Position numbers and translations under genes: made by a program. Shown piece after piece: positions 1 to 11,289 of a DNA stretch of 64,000 nucleotides. The DNA lies in contig NC_037653.1 of the NCBI RefSeq assembly GCF_003254395.2, positions 5,515,783 to 5,579,782 of the forward strand. The letters are read 5' to 3'. This stretch comes from Apis mellifera. Lineage: Eukaryota > Arthropoda > Insecta > Hymenoptera > Apidae. The notes beneath the pieces were generated by a model that did no database searches, was not told where the DNA came from, and saw nothing but the letters and a program-made list of their open reading frames with translations. How positions within the stretch are numbered: the stretch's first letter is position 1; every line of letters begins with the position of its first letter.

Positions 1-640
1 ATTATACGCGGAAGAGACTGGGATGATTATCGCGTTATTCATCTCGGTTGGTAAAAAAGAACGTGGAGTTTTTTCGTCTAATATTTTAAAATTTATTGGA
101 AAAGTCATACAGACACACATATACGCGTATATACACAGGGCGGGGAATTTTAACATAGTTTTGCCAAAGCTTGGTCCCGGAGAAATATCCGGGAAATTAA
201 TACTTTCCCCATAAATCACATTCCTTCCTTTATTAAACTTGCGAAACTTGGGGTACAAATATTTCGAATATCGCTAAATAATTCACTCTGAATGGAATAA
301 TCAGAATATTAATATTCCAAGAATTATATAAGTGTAATTAATCATTCCATAAATCACAATCCTCCTTGGGAAGGCGATTAATCTTTCTTAAAAACTTGAT
401 CCTTGAAATATTACCGTCCTTGTTCCAAATGTTTCAAATCTCTCCGAGAGCGAGGGGGATAAGCGGACACGGGGAATAAATTTCCCTGATTATTAAAAAT
501 CTTTCAAAAAAAAAAATCTCCTTTCGCGTTGGAAAATTCCTCTCCTCTCCTCCCTTTCGTTTCTCGAGTGGTGGTGCAATCTTCGCCTCAAAGTCCTCTC
601 GAATTCGAAAAAATTCCATTCGCCTCGAAAGTCACAAAGA
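1..640. other. Unique AT-rich sequence, no gene seen
   Basis: AT-rich non-coding sequence with only short open frames and no recognisable motif. A phrase resembling CATAAATCACA occurs near 210 and near 350, but there is no array. The longest minus-strand open frame (434-619) is made of low-complexity Glu/Lys/Phe codons and looks accidental. Confidence 0.6.
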
Positions 641-960
641 GTCGATGATCGATCAAAGGTTAGGGGGGAGGGAGAGGGATCGCGCGAAAAGAGGATTTAA
701 CGACGCGGAATTGGGATTTTGCGAGCCGATTCAGGCGGACCTAAGTGTCCGGAAGAGCCGTAAGGTCGCCTGTTATATATACAGTGGTGCACGTGAGCCT
801 AGCCTCTACAATGGCGCAGTTGGGAGCGAGATAGCGCGCGCCCTGCGGGGGTAGTTTGCCTCGCCGCCTTCGATTCAATCCAACGAGGAGGACGCTCCCT
901 GCATAAAAGGTGGCTGCAAAATAGCCGAGAACCGATGCGATGGTCCTATTAATTGGCACG
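641..960. other. CpG-dense unique segment
   Basis: This segment is clearly richer in CG dinucleotides than its neighbours and contains no tandem repeat. Two overlapping open frames on opposite strands (645-854 plus, 741-968 minus) run through it, which is common in CpG-dense bee DNA and is not evidence of coding. It could be a regulatory segment or an untranslated exon, but nothing in the sequence decides this. Confidence 0.3.
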
Positions 961-989
961 AGTTGCACGAATTCTGAGAAATAGCTATA

Positions 990-3130
990 ACAGGGGATCG
1001 ATTCTAATTCTTTCTCCCTTTTTGAAAATTTATCTTGACTTTTTTCGTATGTATTATTGTTATTATTATTATTGTTATATATTGTTATATAGAGTATGTT
1101 TCCGTTTTATTCTAATTTATTCGATTCTAATCTTGTTTTGAAAATTTATTTTAACTCTACTATAAAGTATTTCTGTTTTATTCGAATATTTAGAAAATCT
1201 GGAATATTTGGAATATTCATAGAAGAATCTCGTGAAAAAAAAGTGTATCGATTCCAAGGATCGATTCTAATCTTCTTTTGAAAATTTACTTTAACTCTTC
1301 GTCCCTTTGTATAAAGTATTTCTGTTTTATTCCAACATTTAAAAAATCTAGAATATTTGGAATATTCATAGAAGAATCTCGTGAAAAAAAAGTGTATCGA
1401 TCAAGGATCGATTCTAATCCCCTTTTTGAAAATTTATCTTAACTTTTTCGTATATATTATTGTTATTATTATTATTATTATATTGTTATATAGAGTTTTA
1501 TTTGAGCTGTTTTCAAAATATCGACCACAAGGATCGATTCTAATTTTCTTTTGAAAATTTATTTTAATTCTTCGTCCCTTTATATAAAATATTTCTGTTT
1601 TATTCTAACATTTAAAAAATTTCGAATATTTGGAATATTCATAGAGGAAGGCATAAAAGAATCTCGTGAAAAAAAAGTGTATCGACCAAGGATCGATTCT
1701 ATTTTTCTTTTGAAAATTTATTTCCCCAACAAACTTTTCGTTCCTTTCCGTTTTATTCAAGTTGTTTTCAAAATATCGACCAAAGATCGATTCTAATTTT
1801 CTTTTCAAAATTTATTTTAACTCTTTGTGCTTTTATATAAAGTATTTCTGTTTTGTTCCAACATTTAGAAAATCTGGAATATTTGGAATATTCATAGGGG
1901 AAGGCATAGAAGAATCTTGCGAAAAAAAAAGTGTATCGATCAAGGATCGATTCTAATCTTTTTTTGAAAATTTATTTTAACTCTTCATCCTTTTATATAA
2001 ATTATTTCTGTTTTATTCGAGCTGTTTTCAAAAACCTGGAATATTTAGAATATTTATAGAAGAATCTCGTGAAAAAAAAGTGTATCGATCAAGGATCGAT
2101 TCTAATCTTCTTTTGAAAATTTATTTTAACTCTTCGTTCCTTTGTATAAAGTATTTCTGTTTTATTCCAACATTTAAAAAATCTGGAATATTTGGATTAT
2201 CCATAGAGGAAAGCATAGAAGAATCTCATAAAAAAAAGTATCGACCAAGGATTCGATTCTAGTCTCCTTTTGAATTATTTCCCAATTTTATTATTTTAAA
2301 CACACTTTTCGTTCCTTTTCGGGGTATTTCTATCTTCCATTCGATCGTTTAAAAAATATTGGGAATATTTATAGGCGTAGAAGAATCTTGTGAAAAAAAA
2401 AACTGTATCGATCAAGGATTGATTCTATTCTTCTTTTGAAAATTTATTTCCCCAAAACTTTTCGTTCCTTTCCATTTTATTCAAGTTATTTTCAAAATAT
2501 CGATCAAGAATCGATTCTAATTTTCTTTTCAAAATTTATTTTAACTTTAATGTCCCTTTATATAAAGTATTTCAGTTTTGTTCCAACATTTAGAAAATCT
2601 GGAATATTTGGAATATTCATAGGGGAAGGCATAGAAGAATCTTGTGAAAAAAAAAAGTGTATCGATCAAGGATCGATTCTATTCTTCTTTTGAAAATTTA
2701 TTTCCCAATTTTATTAAACACACTTTTCGTCCCTTTTCTATCTTCTATTTCTATCTTCTATTCGATCGTTTAAAAAATATTTGGAATATTCATAGGCGTA
2801 GAAAAGAATCTGGCGCAAAAAAAAAAAAGTGTATCGATCAAGGTATCGATTCTAATAATCCCCTTTCGAAAATTTATTTCAACTTTTCGTCCCTTTGTAT
2901 AAAATATTTTTGTTTCGTTTCAAAAATCTCGAATATTTGCAATATTCATAGGGTAAGGCGTAGAAGAATCTGAAAAAAAAATATATATCGACCGAGGATC
3001 GATTCTAATCCCCTTTTGAAAATTTATCTCCCCGACACACTTTTCGTCCCTTTTCGGGATATTTCTATCTTCTATTCGATCGTTTAAAAAAATATTTGGA
3101 ATATTCATAGAAGAATCTGGCGAAAAAGAG
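990..3130. repeat. Diverged tandem array 1 (about 90-170 bp units)
   Basis: About fifteen degenerate units follow each other. Each can be recognised by a block like GGATCGATTCTAATC, then TTTTGAAAATTTATTTTAAC, TATAAAGTATTTCTGTTTTA, GGAATATTTGGAATATTCAT and GAAGAATCTCGTGAAAAAAA. The GATCGATTC block recurs near 995, 1122, 1257, 1397, 1529, 1688, 1783, 1942, 2090, 2247, 2416, 2506, 2668, 2838 and 2995, giving spacings of about 90 to 170 bp. The units differ by many substitutions and block deletions, so the array is old. Short open frames here (for example 1551-1796, 2436-2693) are periodic shadows of the repeat. Confidence 0.93.
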
Positions 3131-3406
3131 AGAGAGAGAGAAACAAAAAGCATATCGAAAGTGAATCGACGAGGCGCTGCACACACAATTTTTTTTTTAA
3201 CATCGTCCAACAATCATCGACGAGAGCAATTAATTCTTGGAAAAACGTTTTCACCCCCTCCAAACGAACCTAATTATCCGGGACGATTGTTACGACTTAA
3301 TTGTATAAATTTACAACTTACCAAGACAGGGCTATAAAGTCAATCGAGAACCACTCTGGATTTTAACCAATTCTCCCCCTGATTGCATTTTATGCGCGTT
3401 TCGTAA

Positions 3407-3409
<3 letters not shown>
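3131..3409. other. Unique spacer
   Basis: AT-rich spacer between array 1 and the TC microsatellite, with a short GA run near 3130. No gene or motif recognised. Confidence 0.5.

Positions 3410-3454
<45 letters not shown>
3410..3454. repeat. (CT)n microsatellite
   Basis: An uninterrupted run of about 22 CT dinucleotides, followed by a C-rich tail. Simple dinucleotide repeat. Confidence 0.97.
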
Positions 3455-3458
<4 letters not shown>

Positions 3459-3986
3459 CCCCCGATTTAATGGAGGAGCCATGCCACTCGTTCGGCAAAC
3501 GAGATTTCTTTCGCTCCTTTCCCTTTATTCTTCCAATTTCTCTCCTCCTCCTTCTCTTCTTCCTTTATTTTTCTTCCCCTTTAACTCCGATTCAATCTTT
3601 TTTTAAGCGGATCACTCTCCGTTTCCGGGGTAATGGGACCGCGGTTCGTAATTAGTCTCGGCTTCTAATTTTAGCCGCGATACATTCATGCACGCGAGGC
3701 AAAGAGTGGATAAACACGGCCCGTGTTAATTGGAACTGTGATTTATATTTAAGGGGAGGAGGGTGGAGCGTGTTAAATAAAATTGATCTCCTATCTCTCC
3801 CTCTCTTTTTCTCTCGATTGTGCAATATCGATTGCATAATTAGACGCAAAATTGGCCCGCGACGGCGTTTAATGTTAATTAAATGGGGGAAATTTCGTGC
3901 GTATTTCACGGTTCAATCTTTTTTATCCCGCAACACATATTTCTCTTTTTTCATTTTTCATCGATCGAGGAATTATCGATCTTTCG
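3455..3986. other. Unique pyrimidine-rich sequence, no gene seen
   Basis: TC-rich sequence with short open frames on both strands (3470-3655 plus, 3652-3909 minus). They have low-complexity composition and no domain. I see nothing else in it. Confidence 0.5.
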
Positions 3987-5025
3987 CTCCTTGACGTAAT
4001 CGAATCTTGTCGAAAAATAAAAAAAAACGCATAATTCGAACAAAGAACCATTCCACAATCTCGATAATCTCGAGAGGGGAGAGAGGAGAGACTCGGTTGG
4101 TCCATTAAGGATGCGATATATATTTTCTTCTTCCTCCTTGACGCATCGTCTCAATCACTCTAAACTTGTCGAAAAATAAAAAAAAACGCATAATTCGAAC
4201 AAAGAAGATTTGGATATTCACATGTACCATTCCACAATCTCGATAATCTCGAGAGGAGAGAGAGGAGAGACTCGGTTGGTCCATTAAGGATGCGATATAT
4301 ATTTTCTTCTTCCTCCTTGACGCATCGTCTCAATCACTCTAAACTTGTCGAAAAATAAAAAAAAACGCATAATTCGAACAAAGAAGATTTGGATATTCAC
4401 ATGTACCATTCCACAATCTCGATAATCTCGAGAGGAGAGAGAGGAGAGACTCGGTTGGTCCATTAAGGATGCGATATATATTTTCTTCTTCCTCCTTGAC
4501 GCATCGTCTCAATCACTCTAAACTTGTCGAAAAATAAAAAAAAAATGCATAATTCGAACAAAGAAGATTTGGATATTCACATGTACCATTCCATAATCTC
4601 GATAATCTCGAGAGGAGAGAGAGGAGAGACTCGGTTGGTCCATTAAGGATGCGATATATATTTTCTTCTTCCTCCTTGACGCATCGTCTCAATCACTCTA
4701 AACTTGAAAAATAAAAAAAAACGCATAATTCGAACAAAGAAGATTTGGATATTCACATGTACCATTCCACAATCTCGATAATCTCGAGAGAAGAGAGAGG
4801 AGAGACTCGGTTGGTCCATTAAGGATACGATATATATTTTCTTCTTCCTCCTTGACGCATCGTCTCAATCACTCTAAACTTGAAAAATAAAAAAAAAACG
4901 CATAATTCGAAGAAATAAGATTTGGATATTCACATGTACCATTCCACAATATCGATAATCTCGAGAGGAGAGAGAGGAGAGACTCGGTTGGTCCATTAAG
5001 GATACGATATATATATTTTCTTCTT
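3987..5025. repeat. Tandem array 2 (about 179-bp unit, 6 copies)
   Basis: Six head-to-tail units. The block CGCATAATTCGAAC starts near 4029, 4187, 4366, 4546 (as TGCAT), 4722 and 4899, so successive units are about 158, 179, 180, 176 and 177 bp. The first unit lacks the roughly 20 bp holding GGATATTCACATGT. Each unit carries the near-palindrome TCTCGATAATCTCGAGA, a GAGAGGAGAGA purine block and the phrase CGGTTGGTCCATTAAGGAT. The units are very similar, so this array is younger or better homogenised than array 1. The minus-strand open frames with PSLSSL motifs (3951-4154, 4874-5119) are repeat translations. Confidence 0.96.
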
Positions 5026-5330
5026 CGACTTTTTCCTTCGAATTAATATCGTTGTCGCGAACAACAGAGGGACGGGCAAGAAACCCGCTAACGACCCAAA
5101 ACGACCCCGCAGCTCGCAATTTTTCCTTTCAACGCGATCCAACGCCGCCTATCCATCTTTCCCGCATTCAAGCTACGTCGCGCTCTACTCGCCGCCGTAC
5201 TACTTAATTACAGGACACGAGTGGCGGCGCACCCTTGAAAACGAGGGGGGAGAAAGGCCCCCGATATTGTAATCCATCGTCGACGGACGTCTCCAGGTTG
5301 CTAGCCTCGACCTAAATATTATCCCCTTTT
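5026..5330. other. CpG-dense unique segment with an ATG-less open frame
   Basis: After the array the sequence becomes CpG-rich. A plus-strand frame stays open from about 5070 to the TAA near 5271 and reads a Ser/Tyr/Pro/Arg-rich peptide (including YVALYSPPYYLITGHEW), but it has no ATG and no clear acceptor or donor at its ends. I do not recognise the peptide. It may be a chance open frame in GC-rich DNA or part of an unrecognised exon. Confidence 0.2.
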
Positions 5331-7240
5331 AATTAAATTTCGTCACCTTCGATTAACAATATTAATTAATAAGACGTGCAACGGTCGTTTAAATTAATAA
5401 CAATAAAAGAAGAAGATGGAAAAACGTTTCTCTCGAATTTGAAACATTCGTGGGTTGCTTTCTATCTGATGGACAACAGATAATTCTTGTATATTTCTAT
5501 TTTATAATAATACATCTTTCGTGTATCTGGATATATTTGCATTATTCCTCATCCGATAAACAATAGTTATTCTCGATATTTAATTTCGACGATGATGAAT
5601 TTTTAACGAGAAGATGTTAATTTTTTCTTTTTTTTCCAGAAACAGAATTTATATTCGCTAGATCGATCGAATATTTCAATTACGATCAATCAAAATTCGG
5701 AAAAAATCTCGCTAAACTGAACCTTTTCCATTTTCCATCGAGTTTCAAGTTGTTGCGCTAACGTGAACGCCTCCTGTCAAAAATCCCATGAAACGATTTC
5801 TCTCATTCTTTCCTTCCTTCCTTTCCCTCTCGAAACAATTCGACAGTTTCGTTTTTCTTCCCCCTTCCATTACAATTTTTTTCTCCCTTTTCAGGATAAA
5901 CCATTTCCAATATTTCCGACCACGCATCTTTCCCAACGATCATATCCGAATCACATTTGTTCGAACCTAATCCACCCTTGCTACCGTTCCTTCCTCCCTC
6001 TTTTCCCTCCCCTTTTCGGCAAACCGTGTCAAAATATCCCACTCCTTTCGAATAATTCGAGCATTATTCCTCCCTTTTCGAGTTTCGAAACGAAGGTTTC
6101 GAACCGAGGAAGATGAAAATTGAAAAAAAGAGAAGAAAAGGGGTGGAACGAAACAAGGGGGAGTAACGGGGGCGTGAATCATCGAGCACGCGAAAGTAAA
6201 CTCCAATTAAGCGGGGCGTGCAGATTGCATTGATAGTTACGACGGCAATGTTTCACGAAATGTGCGACGATATTTTCTGTGGCCGGTTGCCTCCCCCTCC
6301 CCAACGTTCGTCCATTGGGCGGCCATTATTGGAGATTACCTACGATATCCAGATAAAACTGAAAGATGGTACGAGTGGTGGAAACACGCACAGATATACG
6401 CACAGGATCCGACGATTATTTATTAATAACGATTGTGGAGATTAATCTCCCTCGTTCCTTCGAAACTTGATTCTTCTTCCAGGGATCGTTCTTTTTTAAA
6501 GAGACGAGTTACTGATATCCTGGAGATTGGATTATAATCGATTTATAATTCTCGTCGATTTTCTTTGTTAATATTGCTAAAAGTTAGAAGATGAAGATCG
6601 AAGAAAAGAGAAATTGTGTAATCGTATATCGTCTATATATTCGTCGTTCTATTTTTCGAACTATTCGTTGATTTGTTAGCGAATTGGAGAAGAAAGGAAA
6701 TAAAGTGTTGCGCGACGCGTAAAAAAATGCGGTTTCGAGAATTTTAAAACCAACCGACACCAATTCCGACGAAATAACTATCGATCCTGTGAGAGAGAGA
6801 GGGAGAGAGGGATAATGTAGCAAAATTCTCTCTACGTAGAAATTTCCATTAATGCCCCGTACCATTTCTATAAATTTTATTCCATGGAACGTAAAAAAAA
6901 AAAGATGTATTCGTCATATTCGACGAGGTTAAACGTACAATTTCATCTCTCCCTCCCTTATTTTTCCTTATATACATTCATTTCACGTTTACAGTTAAAT
7001 TTCTCCAATTCCTTCGATTCCTTCAATTAGAATCCCCAACTTTCCAATTCTCTTTCTTTGTCTCTTTGAAAAAGTTTCTCGACCATCCCTCACATTACCA
7101 ATTCTCCTTTTCCCCAAAACCTCCATTCCATGAGCAAGAGAGAGAGGGATTTTTTTAAATCGGGTGACGCCGAGCAGGAGAAGGAAGGAGGAGGAGGGTG
7201 CAAATTAGTTTGATCGCATTTCGCGGGACCGCAAAGTAGC
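5331..7240. other. AT-rich unique sequence, no gene seen
   Basis: Long AT-rich stretch with pyrimidine runs at 5800-6060 and a small GA run near 6790. Several open frames cover 5745-6206 on both strands, but they are low-complexity Phe/Pro/Ser or Lys/Glu/Arg peptides created by the pyrimidine bias. A strong plus-strand acceptor-like site ends near 5640 and is listed separately. Confidence 0.5.
5621..5640 (+). other. Candidate 3' splice site
   Basis: A run of about 20 nearly pure pyrimidines ends in TTTTTTTTCCAG at 5640. This matches the metazoan acceptor consensus, but no plausible donor or coding exon follows closely (the frame after it is low complexity). Such sites occur by chance in T-rich intronic DNA. 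Confidence 0.15.
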
Positions 7241-7560
7241 AGGGCCCCTTAACTAACGTAATCTCGTTCGCGGTGATGTCGGTTCGTGGCCGGCGGTGAA
7301 GTTGGCCGTCTCTCGGGCGCGGCGACACAGGTGCTACGTGCTGGCGGCGTTGCCCCACTTTTCCTGCCGAATTACATAGACCGTGCACGCTCGTTGCACG
7401 CCACACGCGGGATAACGCGTAACGAGCCAACTTTCCGCTTCCCAACGGGCTCCCTCTCGAAACCTTTGAACCGGCCCCACGCTCCAGGAAGGACCTATCG
7501 AGTAATTAATCATTCCAATCTCGTCGCGAATTTCGTTACGATTAAATAAATGAGGAATCG
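7241..7560. other. CpG-dense segment upstream of mariner copy 1
   Basis: A CpG-rich island (GGCCGGCGG, CGGGCGCGGCG and similar) with overlapping open frames on both strands (7155-7445 minus, 7286-7549 plus, 7334-7588 minus). None gives a recognisable protein. Possibly regulatory or an untranslated exon. Confidence 0.25.
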
Positions 7561-7615
7561 AATCAACTAACGAGTCGATAATTCTCATATTTCACGTGTA
7601 TATATATATAATATA

Positions 7616-7645
7616 TTGGGTTGGCAACTAAGTAATTGCGGATTT
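7616..7645 (+). repeat. Left inverted terminal repeat, mariner copy 1
   Basis: A 30-bp repeat beginning TTGGGTTGGC, exactly complementary to 8517-8546. It is the expected binding site of the mariner transposase and is preceded by the TA target site. Confidence 0.96.
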
Positions 7646-7647
7646 CA

Positions 7648-8472
7648 GTTGAAGTTGATGACGATCTAATCAAAGCAATAATCGATTCGGATCGTCACAG
7701 TACAACTCGTGAGATTGCAGAGAAGCTTCATGTATCGCGTACATGCATCGAAAACCACTTAAAACAACTTTGCTATGTTCAAAAACTCGATACATGGGTT
7801 CCTCACGAACTGAAAGAAAAGCATTTAACGCGACGCATTAACAGCTGCGATTTGCTAAAGAAACGTAATGAAAATGATCCATTTTTAAAACGACCGATAA
7901 CTGGCGATGAAAAATGGGTTGTTTACAACAATATCAAGCGGAAAAGATGGTGGAGCAGGCCACGTGAACCAGCTCCAACAACATCAAAAGCTGGTATTCG
8001 TCGAAAGAAGGTTTTGTTATCAGTTTGGTGGGATTACAAAGGAATTGTCTATTTTGAACTCTTACCACCCAACCGAACGATCAATTCTGTTGTCTACATT
8101 GAACAACTAACGAAATTAAACGATGCGGTTGAAGAAAAGCGGCCCGAATTGACAAATCGAAAAGGTGTTGTATTCCATCATGACGATGCAAGGCCACGCG
8201 CATCTTTGGTCACTCGGCAAAAATTATTGGAGCTTGGTTGGGATGTTTTGCCACATCCACCATATAGTCCTGACCTTGCACCATCCGATTACTTTTTATT
8301 TCGATCTTTACAAAACTCCTTGAATGGTAAAAATTTCAATAATAATGATGATATCAAATCGTACCTGATTTTTGCTAATAAAAACCACAAGTTTTATGAA
8401 CGTGGGATTATGATGCTGCCTGAAAGACGGCAAAAGGTCATTGATCAAAATGGGCAATGCATTACGGAATAA
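7648..8472 (+). pseudogene. Mariner transposase, N-terminally truncated
   Basis: DD34D transposase remnant of about 274 codons ending in TAA; family members have about 345. The open frame runs back to a TTG inside the terminal repeat (7636), but no ATG exists at the expected place and the first helix-turn-helix is missing. Counting from 7636, a second helix-turn-helix lies at about residues 22-46 (TTREIAEKLHVSRTC), then the mariner signature WVPHEL at 54-59. The catalytic aspartates are D91 (TGDEKW), D183 (FHHDDARP) and D218 (YSPDLAPSDY), with exactly 34 residues between the last two. Family consensus has HDN at the second site; here it is HDD. Relative to copy 2 it lacks two residues (QF) after SYLI, an in-frame 6-nt loss at about 8369. 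There is no stop or frameshift. It should not bind terminal repeats normally; catalytic function is untested. Confidence 0.93.
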
Positions 8473-8516
8473 AGTTATTTAGTTCCATGAAAAAATTGTC
8501 TTTGATTTTCTAAAAA

Positions 8517-8542
8517 AAATCCGCAATTACTTAGTTGCCAAC

Positions 8543-8546
<4 letters not shown>
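8517..8546 (-). repeat. Right inverted terminal repeat, mariner copy 1
   Basis: Exact reverse complement of 7616-7645, ending GCCAACCCAA and followed by TA. The perfect match between the two ends suggests a fairly recent or little-decayed insertion. Confidence 0.96.

Positions 8547-8596
<50 letters not shown>
8547..8596. repeat. (TA)25 microsatellite abutting mariner
   Basis: Uninterrupted TA repeat that begins with the target-site duplication of mariner copy 1. A shorter TA run (about 7600-7615) lies on the other side, so the element inserted into a TA-rich site, and the right-hand flank is now much longer than the left. Confidence 0.97.
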
Positions 8597-8598
<2 letters not shown>

Positions 8599-9080
8599 TA
8601 TCCAACGAAGGGGAAATATCAAGTATATACGGCGGTGGTAAAATGTGCGCACACGATACCCGATGGAAATGGTAACGAAATGGTTCTGCGGGGAGGAAAG
8701 GTGCGCGTCGCGGAGTCGCCCCGCGGGAGTCGTAAGGGGGAAGTTGAATACTTCCGGGTGGTCGCGTTTTGGAAGCGGATTTTACAGCAACGTTCAAACC
8801 CGAATTTGCATGGAAATTTATGCCACTTGGAGGCGTAATAAGGCCCTCGGATGCGGGGCTGCGTCGCCGCCCCGCCTCTCGGCCAACTTTGACGGCCATT
8901 TATGCTTGTTCCCGCGCTCTCGTGTGAATAATTGGAACACTCGACGCAACTCGAGAACCATGCTTCTCGAAACTGGCAACGCGATCGGTTTGCCTTTTGT
9001 TTCGCAATCTTTCTCCAAGATAACGATTCCAATTGCGAATTTCTCTTGCGGATTCTTTCAATTCTTCTAATCCCTTCCTG
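8597..9080. other. CpG-dense segment downstream of mariner copy 1
   Basis: CpG-rich unique DNA with four overlapping open frames of 66-141 codons on both strands (longest 8645-9070 plus and 8619-9032 minus). Mutual overlap and lack of any recognisable domain argue against coding. The minus-strand frame 8531-8899 begins in the TA repeat and is an artefact. Confidence 0.3.
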
Positions 9081-10290
9081 CGAATTTTAGGTTATATACG
9101 TGTCCTTTTTGTGCAATTCTTTCCTCTTTGAGTTACAATTATCCGAATATTCGGTCTCTCGTGAATAAGCTCATCCAATTATATAAGACTCGTAGTCGGG
9201 CCGAGCCAACGAGATTCAACTATTGTCATCTTCAGGGGAAGATTTAAATTGATTTTGCAGAATGGAGGGAAGGGATCGAATATTGCAGCAAGGATTTTCG
9301 AAAACGTAGCTTTCGACGTGTGTGACTTAATAATGGCTCACCGCCGAGCCATTTTCTACGGACCGTTTGGAATTAAGGGTCGTTTCCATTGATGCGTCCC
9401 GATTTCCTCCAAATGTATTGCAATTTGCGCTCCGCCACCACGATATCGACCGTTTAATCCAAGTTTCAAACTTTGGAAATTTGAACATATATATATATTC
9501 CTACGTGAAGTGATAATGAAATTTTCTCGAATAAACTCGTGATTCGATTTTACGACCGTGTAACGATTTCACCGATACGCACGCTCCTTTAATTTTTAAT
9601 CAAGTTAATAATCGACCATTTCCCTTCGAGCCTCGTGGAATATTAGATTTTTGAAAAAGTTTAATTCATAAATTCATATCGACTCTAAGGCAATTCCCTC
9701 CAAGTTCGTGAGATTTTAATTAAACGATTATTAGCGAGTAGAAAAAGATACCAAGAAATTTATAAATTTTCCAGCAACGTAGCCTGGAAGAATCTTAACG
9801 AGTCGATGTACTATCATTCTCCCCTTTCCTCGAGATCTTTTATCGATCCCAGAGGACAGGGGGGAAGGCAAATTACGCGGCAGTTTTTGAAATGGTCGGC
9901 TCGCCTGAGCGTTCGATCCAAGCTGCGCGAGCCAATTTGCGAATCTCGAGCACTCGAGTATTTCGGACGCTGTTCCCGGCTATCTATCTACGAGAGGACC
10001 GATTTCAAAAACGCGGCCCTCGAATAACGAACGAAAGGGCGGAGCAAGTTCCTCGAGAACGGATCTCCTCGTAAGCTCGCTTCGATGAACACTCGAGCGA
10101 AGAAATGATACTTCGAGAAACCCCAAATAGTCCATCTTCATCCACGATGTTATGCACTACTCCAGAGGTATGCGTCCTAGGAGGAGAAATTGGTGGTTTT
10201 GCACGAAATATTCCTTGAACGATCGTCCTACGATTCTAAGAAGATCCACGAATTGGACGGTTTCTTTCTTCTTGTTTCGATAAGGGATAT
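9081..10290. other. Unique sequence, no gene seen
   Basis: AT-rich DNA turning CpG-richer around 9890-10090, where two short plus-strand open frames (9806-10027, 9892-10074) overlap. No domain, splice chain or repeat recognised. Confidence 0.45.
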
Positions 10291-11220
10291 TTTTACCGTC
10301 GTTCGATTAGACGTTTAAATTTATGAATATATACGAGTATCGATATATCCCTCGATATATCCTTCACGGGGTGGGACGATACAATATCCCTGTCTAAAGC
10401 AGCAAACGAAATACGAATTCGATGCTTTATCCTGGAATACGAAAAAAAGAAAAATCCGTTCGATATCCATTTATATCGTAAATCTGATTTTACGTAACGT
10501 ACGTAAATGTAATAAAACTGGCCTCCTCCCTCTCCTCGGAATATCAACGTCTTATCTTTCAACTCGTCGAATCGAGGATCGGTAAATTCACACCTGTCCA
10601 TCCTGTCCGCACATTTCCTGCGGGGTGGAAAAAAAATATGCCCTGCGTTTCCTGTTTCCATCGCATATTCCAAGGGATGATAAATAGGAATCGGTGGCCT
10701 TACCTCCAAGGTAGGTAAGCGAGTATAGCATAGCGAAGGGGGCGAAGGAGATCGATCGGAGGCAAGGCCAGGCCAGGCCAGGCCAGGCCAGGCAAAGGAG
10801 TTGTCGGACACCGCACGTTTCGCATACCAAGGCGCGGGCCACTGTTCGCGGCGTGGCTGCGTGAGATACAGGGGGTTGTATATCAAGGAGCCACGCCTAA
10901 CACGGGAACCACTTCCGGTCTAGACACGCGAGCCCGCTTGCCCAGCCCTTCGCCCGACCGCCGATCGGTTCACTAAATAATCGCCGCCACAACTCGGAGC
11001 ACCGAAATCCTGCTTCCTCGCAGGATTGCCTCGGCTATCTATTGAATTGAGTTTTCTTGCTCGCCAGAACTTGGCGGGGCAGAAGATGAAACGGTATCCG
11101 TGATGTCTTGTTCTTGCGGCCGATTTGGGATCGGCCGGTTTGATCGGTAATGCAGGGATCGAAAGGTGGTGATCGGTCGAGAAGGAAGCGTGCTCGTTCG
11201 GTGGAAATTTCGAGGATCGA
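10291..11220. other. CpG-rich region with minus-strand open frames
   Basis: A 197-codon minus-strand frame (10886-10293) and an overlapping 84-codon one (10842-10588) cross this region. Part of the peptide is the LAWPG-type translation of the AGGCC pentamer repeat, and the rest has no recognisable domain. On the minus strand a good donor (CTTGGAG followed by GTAAGG) occurs at about 10704-10709, so a first or untranslated exon is conceivable, but I see no confirming acceptor or protein similarity. Confidence 0.2.
10765..10793. repeat. (AGGCC)n pentanucleotide repeat
   Basis: Nearly six perfect copies of the GC-only-plus-A pentamer AGGCC, an unusual GC-rich microsatellite in an AT-rich region. 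It is preceded by GGAGGCA and followed by AAAGGAG. Confidence 0.95.
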
Positions 11221-11224
11221 ATAT

Positions 11225-11243
11225 AGTTTTTTTTTTTTTTTTC
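11225..11243. repeat. Poly-T tract
   Basis: A run of about 17 T residues just before array 3; simple homopolymer. Confidence 0.85.
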
Positions 11244-11289
11244 TAGGGAAGAGAATTGTTTCTCGCAGGTAGAATGGAACGGAGGTTAA

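Larger units (their letters stand above)
7616..8546 (+). mobile_element. Mariner element copy 1, 5'-deleted (931 bp)
   Basis: Tc1/mariner-superfamily DNA transposon. It starts TTGGGTTGGC and ends GCCAACCCAA, with perfect 30-bp inverted terminal repeats (7616-7645 and 8517-8546) and TA on both sides (7614-7615 and 8547-8548), the expected target duplication. The terminal repeat and transposase are like those of the mellifera subfamily found in bees. Full-length mariners are about 1.3 kb, so this copy is about 350 bp short. The missing part is the 5' untranslated region and the first roughly 65 transposase codons, because the terminal repeat is followed within a few bases by the codons for VEVDDD. 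It is not autonomous, but its intact ends could be mobilised by a transposase supplied elsewhere. It sits inside a TA tract. Copy 2 at 52937 has the same deletion. Confidence 0.96.

Noticed and set aside
3987..5025. Possible CRISPR-like array
   Set aside because: The repeated units are contiguous 179-bp tandem repeats without unique spacers, in eukaryotic-type DNA.
7636..7647. TTG start codon for the mariner transposase
   Set aside because: The four codons before VEVDDD lie at the end of the terminal repeat, and family members start about 65 codons further upstream with ATG. The frame is open only by chance there.
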